Below are positions 60,345 through 64,000 of a stretch of DNA of 64,000 nucleotides, one piece after another (within the stretch, counting starts at the first letter, position 1; each line of letters opens with the position of its first letter). Source of the DNA: UBA5078 sp040384465 (GTDB lineage Bacteria > Pseudomonadota > Gammaproteobacteria > Pseudomonadales > Pseudohongiellaceae). The stretch spans positions 186,001-250,000 of the forward strand of contig JAZKJF010000004.1 in the NCBI GenBank assembly GCA_040384465.1. Reading direction: 5' to 3'. The position numbers and the translations under genes are program-made. A model generated the notes under the pieces. The model saw nothing but the letters and a program-made list of their open reading frames with translations. It was not told the origin of the DNA and ran no database searches.

Positions 60345-62360
60345 ATGATCCTGACAACCGGCCGCCGTCTGGCGCTGACCGCACTCCTCCTCAGCTATGC
60401 CAGCGGCTTGTCCGCCGAGGTCTCCCGCATCGAGATCGAACGGCGCGAGACACTCAGTTCGGAGCAGACCAGTGTCCGTTACGAGGCACTCTACGGCACG
60501 CTCTACTTCACTCTCGACCCGGCCGCACCGGGCAATCAGATGGTTCACGACATCGGTCTGGCACCGGTCAATGCCGACGGCCTCGTCGAATTCTCCACCG
60601 ATTTTAAACTGCTGGTTCCGGACCGGGCCATCGCCAGCGACGCCCTGCTCTATCACGTCAACAATCGCGGCGGCAGTCGCCTGCCTCCGGAAATATCCTT
60701 GACGCATCCGCTGTCCGGGCTGGGCTACACCTATCTGGTAACCGGCTGGATCAACGAACTCACCCCCGGCGAGAATCGCTATCGACTGCACGCACCCATC
60801 GTCGGCACGGCGGTGCAGCCTGTCACGGGCCAGGTGCGCTACGAGATCATCGTTGGCAGCGCTGGCAACGACGAGAGCATCAACGGCGAAGGCCATCTGG
60901 CCTACACCCCCACCGCCGCCGGACTGCTGAATGCCACGCTGACCACACGTCTCAACCAGACCGATCCGCGAGTGCCGGTGCCACGCGAGGACTTCACGCT
61001 CACCGTCAGTGCGGTCGAAGGTGCCAACCAACCGATGGTGACGTTGAATCTGAAGGGCGGCCTGCAGCCGGGCATGATCTATGAGCTGATTTACGAGGCG
61101 CAGGACCCCGTGCTGGGAGGCGCAGGCATGGCCGCTATCCGCGACATGGTGTCATTGCTGCGCTACGGCACCGACGATGTCGCGCTGACTACACAAGTCG
61201 CGACGCTGGGACTCCCCGTACTGGAGCACAGCGTGACCTGGGGCAATTCCCAGAGTGGACGCCTGTTGCGGCTCTTCCTCTACGAAGGCTTCAACGCCGA
61301 CCTCGACGGCCGCCGCGTCTTCGACGGTGTGATGCCGGTGATTGCAGGCGCGGGCTATGGCATGTTCAACAACCGCTTCGCCATGCCCACCCGGACCAAC
61401 GGGCAGCATGAGAACCAGCTCTATCCCAACGACTATTTCCCCTTCACCTATGGCGACAGCACCGACCCTTACACCGGCCGCACCGATGGCGTGCTGGCGC
61501 GGGCGCGCAACTCAGATACTGAACCGAAGGTGATGCACATCCAGACTTCCAACGAATACTGGATCAGAGGCGGCTCGCTGCCTCACACCGATCCTCTGGG
61601 GGAGAGCGATGCCGTGGTCCCTGACAACGTGCGCTTCTACGCCATTGGTGGCTCCCAGCACGGCTCGGGCAGCGGTCGCCCGGGTGCACCGGGCGGCGGG
61701 CAGCTGCCGAACAATCCGAACATGTGGTCACCGTTCGCGGACTCCTTGCTGGTGTCCATGGTCAACTGGGTGAAGGACGAGGCACTGCCGCCAGAGAGTG
61801 TTTACCCGAAGATCGCCGACGGAACGCTGGTGCCCTCGCATCTGCCTGATGGCACGATCAACCCCGCCGCGTGGAATCCACTGCCGGGCATCAAGCATCC
61901 GAAGGCCATGTACAAGGTCGGCTACGCCAACTTCGGGGAGCGCTTCCTGAACCAGGGCATTGTCGACAACCACCCAACAGCCACGGACCAGCTCTACGAA
62001 CCGATGGTGCCGCGTGTCGGCCGCGACAACAACGACCAGCCCGGCAACACTCTGCTTCCTGCACTGACGGCGGTGCCGCTCGGCACCTTCGTGCCGTGGA
62101 ATCTGCGCTCGACAGCCAGTGGCGCGGACACAGAGCTGGCACGCCTTGCCGGTGGCTATGTGCCCTTCCCGCGCACGCCGGAAGAAGCAACGGCCAGCAA
62201 GGACCCGCGCATTGCAATCAGCGATCTGTATTCAGGGTTTGAAGATTATCTGCGCCGCTACGAAGCGGCGACCGATGAGTTGATCCGCAAGGGCTATCTG
62301 CTGCCCGAGTTCAAGGAGACATTGATGGCGATTGCACGCGGCAATCAGGGCTCATTCTGA
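60345..62360 (+). CDS. secreted alpha/beta-hydrolase domain protein (Abhydrolase_10 type)
   Basis: 671 residues with signal peptide (to LSAE). The first ~250 residues are beta-rich; the alpha/beta hydrolase core has the nucleophile motif WGNSQSGRLLRLFLYEGFNAD. Family features include YHVNNRGGSRLPPE and SNEYWIRGGSLPHTDPLGESD, with an acidic residue that may complete the triad. Related proteins are predicted esterases of unknown substrate. The 3' end overlaps the convergent AI-2E transporter gene by 16 bp. Confidence 0.82.
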   Translation: MILTTGRRLALTALLLSYASGLSAEVSRIEIERRETLSSEQTSVRYEALYGTLYFTLDPAAPGNQMVHDIGLAPVNADGLVEFSTDFKLLVPDRAIASDALLYHVNNRGGSRLPPEISLTHPLSGLGYTYLVTGWINELTPGENRYRLHAPIVGTAVQPVTGQVRYEIIVGSAGNDESINGEGHLAYTPTAAGLLNATLTTRLNQTDPRVPVPREDFTLTVSAVEGANQPMVTLNLKGGLQPGMIYELIYEAQDPVLGGAGMAAIRDMVSLLRYGTDDVALTTQVATLGLPVLEHSVTWGNSQSGRLLRLFLYEGFNADLDGRRVFDGVMPVIAGAGYGMFNNRFAMPTRTNGQHENQLYPNDYFPFTYGDSTDPYTGRTDGVLARARNSDTEPKVMHIQTSNEYWIRGGSLPHTDPLGESDAVVPDNVRFYAIGGSQHGSGSGRPGAPGGGQLPNNPNMWSPFADSLLVSMVNWVKDEALPPESVYPKIADGTLVPSHLPDGTINPAAWNPLPGIKHPKAMYKVGYANFGERFLNQGIVDNHPTATDQLYEPMVPRVGRDNNDQPGNTLLPALTAVPLGTFVPWNLRSTASGADTELARLAGGYVPFPRTPEEATASKDPRIAISDLYSGFEDYLRRYEAATDELIRKGYLLPEFKETLMAIARGNQGSF

Positions 62361-63439
62361 CCGGGCGACTGAGGCAAGTTCTGCGGAGGTGATTTCTCCT
62401 CGCGCAGCCACTCGCGCCAGATCGACACCAGCAGCGCCATCAGCACCGGGCCGACAAAGAGGCCGATGATGCCCATGGTCTTCACGCCACCGATCAGCCC
62501 GAAGAAGGTCGGCAGGAAGGGCAGCTTCACCGGGCCGCCCACCAGTCGGGGACGAATGGTCTTGTCGACCACGAACAACTCGACGCTGCCCCAGATGAAC
62601 AGACCGAGACCTGCCGCCATTTCTCCGGAGCCAAGCAGGTAAATGGAAATCAGACTGAAGATCAGCGGCGCACCGCCGGGAATCAGCGCCATGAAACCGG
62701 TCAGCACACCGAAGGCGACCGGAGATGGCACCCCGGCGATCCAGTAGGCTATCCCCAGAATGATGCCCTCGCCTATTGCGATCACGGTCATGCCGACCAC
62801 CGTGGAGGTCACCGTCGCTGGCACGACGCGCGAGAACTGATACCAGCGCTCCGGCAGAATCCGCTCACCCAGCGTGTCCAGCTGTCTGGCAATGATGTGG
62901 CCGTCCTTGTAGAGGAAGAACAGAGTAATCAGCATGAAGAGCAAGGTCAGCAAGAGCCCCGCTGTCCCCCAGCCGAACACCAGCACCCAGCGCGAGATGC
63001 CGCTGATCTGCGCGCCAGTCACCAGCGACAACACCTGCCCGAGCTGATGAGGTTCACCGAGATAGATCTGCCACTGTTCGGCCAAGGTCGGGCCTATCAT
63101 CGGCACGGCGTTCAACCATTCGGGTACCGGCGAACCATGCTCGTTGGCGAAGGTAAGCCAGCGAATCCATTCCCGCACCTCGTCCAGCGCGTAGGAAAAC
63201 ACCATCGCCATTGGAATCACGATGCCGAGCACCATGGCCGACAAGGCCAGAGAGGCAGCCCAGGTGGTATTGCCATCGCAGGCGCGCAGCAGTCGCTGAT
63301 AAATCGGCCAGCTGGCGAAACAGATGATCAGGGCAGCAAGCCCCGGGACGAGAAACCCGATGAAGAAGAACAGGCCGGCGGCGATGATCGCCACCAGCAA
63401 GGCCCGCAGGATCGCTTCATTACTGACTATGGGGCCCAT
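62345..63439 (-). CDS. AI-2E family transporter (PerM-like)
   Basis: 364 residues with about eight membrane helices. Typical PerM features are the paired helices at the N-terminus, a periplasmic loop (WLNAVPMIGPTLAEQWQIYL), GMTVIAIGEGIILGIAYWIAGVPSPVAFGVLTGFMALIPGG broken over several helices, and KTIRPRLVGGPVKLPFLPTFFGLIGGVKTMG. Family members export quorum signal, sodium or other solutes; the name does not prove AI-2 transport. Confidence 0.9.
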   Translation of the reverse strand: MGPIVSNEAILRALLVAIIAAGLFFFIGFLVPGLAALIICFASWPIYQRLLRACDGNTTWAASLALSAMVLGIVIPMAMVFSYALDEVREWIRWLTFANEHGSPVPEWLNAVPMIGPTLAEQWQIYLGEPHQLGQVLSLVTGAQISGISRWVLVFGWGTAGLLLTLLFMLITLFFLYKDGHIIARQLDTLGERILPERWYQFSRVVPATVTSTVVGMTVIAIGEGIILGIAYWIAGVPSPVAFGVLTGFMALIPGGAPLIFSLISIYLLGSGEMAAGLGLFIWGSVELFVVDKTIRPRLVGGPVKLPFLPTFFGLIGGVKTMGIIGLFVGPVLMALLVSIWREWLREEKSPPQNLPQSPGQNEP

Positions 63440-63514
63440 CGTGACGCTTACTCCGGTAAATGCACGCGCGGATCGTAATCTGCCGCCCCGGCAGCGTCAA
63501 ACGCTCAATTCAAT

Positions 63515-64000
63515 TCACGAAAGATTCACCGGCACGGTAAGCCGCAACCCCCCATCGTCCCCAATCCGCCGCGTCGACACCACATTCCGATCCGCATCCC
63601 CAATCAGCGTCTCGAACAAATCCTGCGCAAAATGCCGATTGCCGATGTGCCAGGAGTGATTGAAAGAACCAATCTCCTCCCGCTGATCCCGCTGCCGCAC
63701 CGCCGGATCCGAATCCAGCACGGCGAAGTAATCCGTACAGTCCACGTTCACCGCTTTGGGCGGCATGTCGGCAGGCATTCCGACACGCCCGACACGCGGC
63801 GCCATTCCCACCCGTTTCGCATTGGAGAGCTTGAGCACGGAGTCATGCAGATTCGAATAGTTGGTCAGCCGCATGCAGTGTCGATACAACGAATCCGTGG
63901 TCGCATTGTCCTGACTCATCGAGCCCGCTGAAACATCGGCACCGATCAAGGCGATCTGGCTCACCATCCATGAATTGTTGTCCAGCCGGGCATCGTCCGC
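63515..64000 (-). CDS. C-terminal part of an alpha/beta-hydrolase (DUF900-like), cut by window end
   Basis: The frame is open from its stop at 63515 to the last base of the window, 162 codons, and continues beyond. It reads WMVSQIALIGADVSAGSMSQ, LYRHCMRLTNYSNLHDSVLKLSNAKRV, then GMAPRVGRVGMP, and SFNHSWHIGNRHFAQDLFETL. The latter His is in the position of the catalytic His in these cytosolic serine hydrolases. The nucleophile lies outside the window. Identification is from the C-terminal pattern and is tentative. Confidence 0.6.
   Translation of the reverse strand, partial: ADDARLDNNSWMVSQIALIGADVSAGSMSQDNATTDSLYRHCMRLTNYSNLHDSVLKLSNAKRVGMAPRVGRVGMPADMPPKAVNVDCTDYFAVLDSDPAVRQRDQREEIGSFNHSWHIGNRHFAQDLFETLIGDADRNVVSTRRIGDDGGLRLTVPVNLS

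Noticed and set aside
1..64000. CRISPR arrays, tRNA or rRNA genes, prophage or transposase genes
   Set aside because: None could be supported: no regularly spaced repeats, no cloverleaf-like conserved segments, and no transposase, integrase or phage structural motif in any frame read.

Overview
The window looks like chromosome of a free-living, aerobic to facultative gammaproteobacterium, probably marine. Three things suggest this: the lptG-lptF / pepA-valS neighbourhood, the split pntAA-pntAB-pntB transhydrogenase genes, and REPIN-type repeats resembling those of Pseudomonas. Genus cannot be fixed from the sequence; a Pseudohongiella/OM182-like lineage is only a guess. No tRNA, rRNA, CRISPR array, prophage or transposase gene was found. 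The mobile-like elements are all short palindromic repeats.

Layout. 1-7.1 kb: small secreted proteins, a ClpP-like/FKBP fusion, a serralysin-type protease, a sodium:solute symporter and a MATE transporter. 7.2-10.4 kb: a cytochrome c / copper monooxygenase-like protein followed by a Tat-exported multicopper oxidase. 10.4-15.3 kb: a methyltransferase and a three-gene periplasmic molybdenum hydroxylase operon. 15.5-18.6 kb: a glycosyltransferase diverging from an LpxH-like phosphoesterase, a YehS protein, and a 42-residue membrane protein. 18.8-33.4 kb: mostly housekeeping genes (leuB-like, leuA-like, pntAA/pntAB/pntB, RDD protein, lptF/lptG, thioesterase, pepA, valS). 33.5-43 kb: a secreted-protein and redox region with two related secreted proteins, a NosR-like flavin/iron-sulfur protein, a DUF1080 protein, a divergent pair of near-identical cytochrome c / copper monooxygenase-like genes around a perfect FNR-type box, and a MoaD-like / BNR-propeller pair. 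43-50.8 kb: a MITE-like element, MFS, M48 and LemA genes, a cytochrome-PQQ dehydrogenase, YjdM and RsuA. 50.9-57 kb: a thioredoxin/cytochrome c/copper monooxygenase fusion, a YeeE transporter with a small coupled membrane protein and a rhodanese, an acetyltransferase, and a PAL-like NHL propeller. 57-64 kb: an ECF sigma factor with no standard start codon plus its anti-sigma-like partner and a membrane protein, then DUF3500, alpha/beta hydrolase, AI-2E transporter, and a hydrolase cut by the window end.

The main theme is periplasmic copper and redox biochemistry. Four proteins (7.2, 38.4, 40.0 and 50.9 kb) join a single CxxCH heme to a domain holding the full ligand pattern of peptidylglycine alpha-hydroxylating monooxygenase (HH, H, HxH, and Met in a DEM motif). 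The NHL propeller at 55.8 kb keeps the zinc histidines and catalytic Arg/Tyr of peptidyl-alpha-hydroxyglycine lyase. The two halves of animal PAM are thus both present as separate bacterial genes, with a heme that could replace ascorbate as electron donor. This is the most unusual feature of the window. The substrate is unknown.
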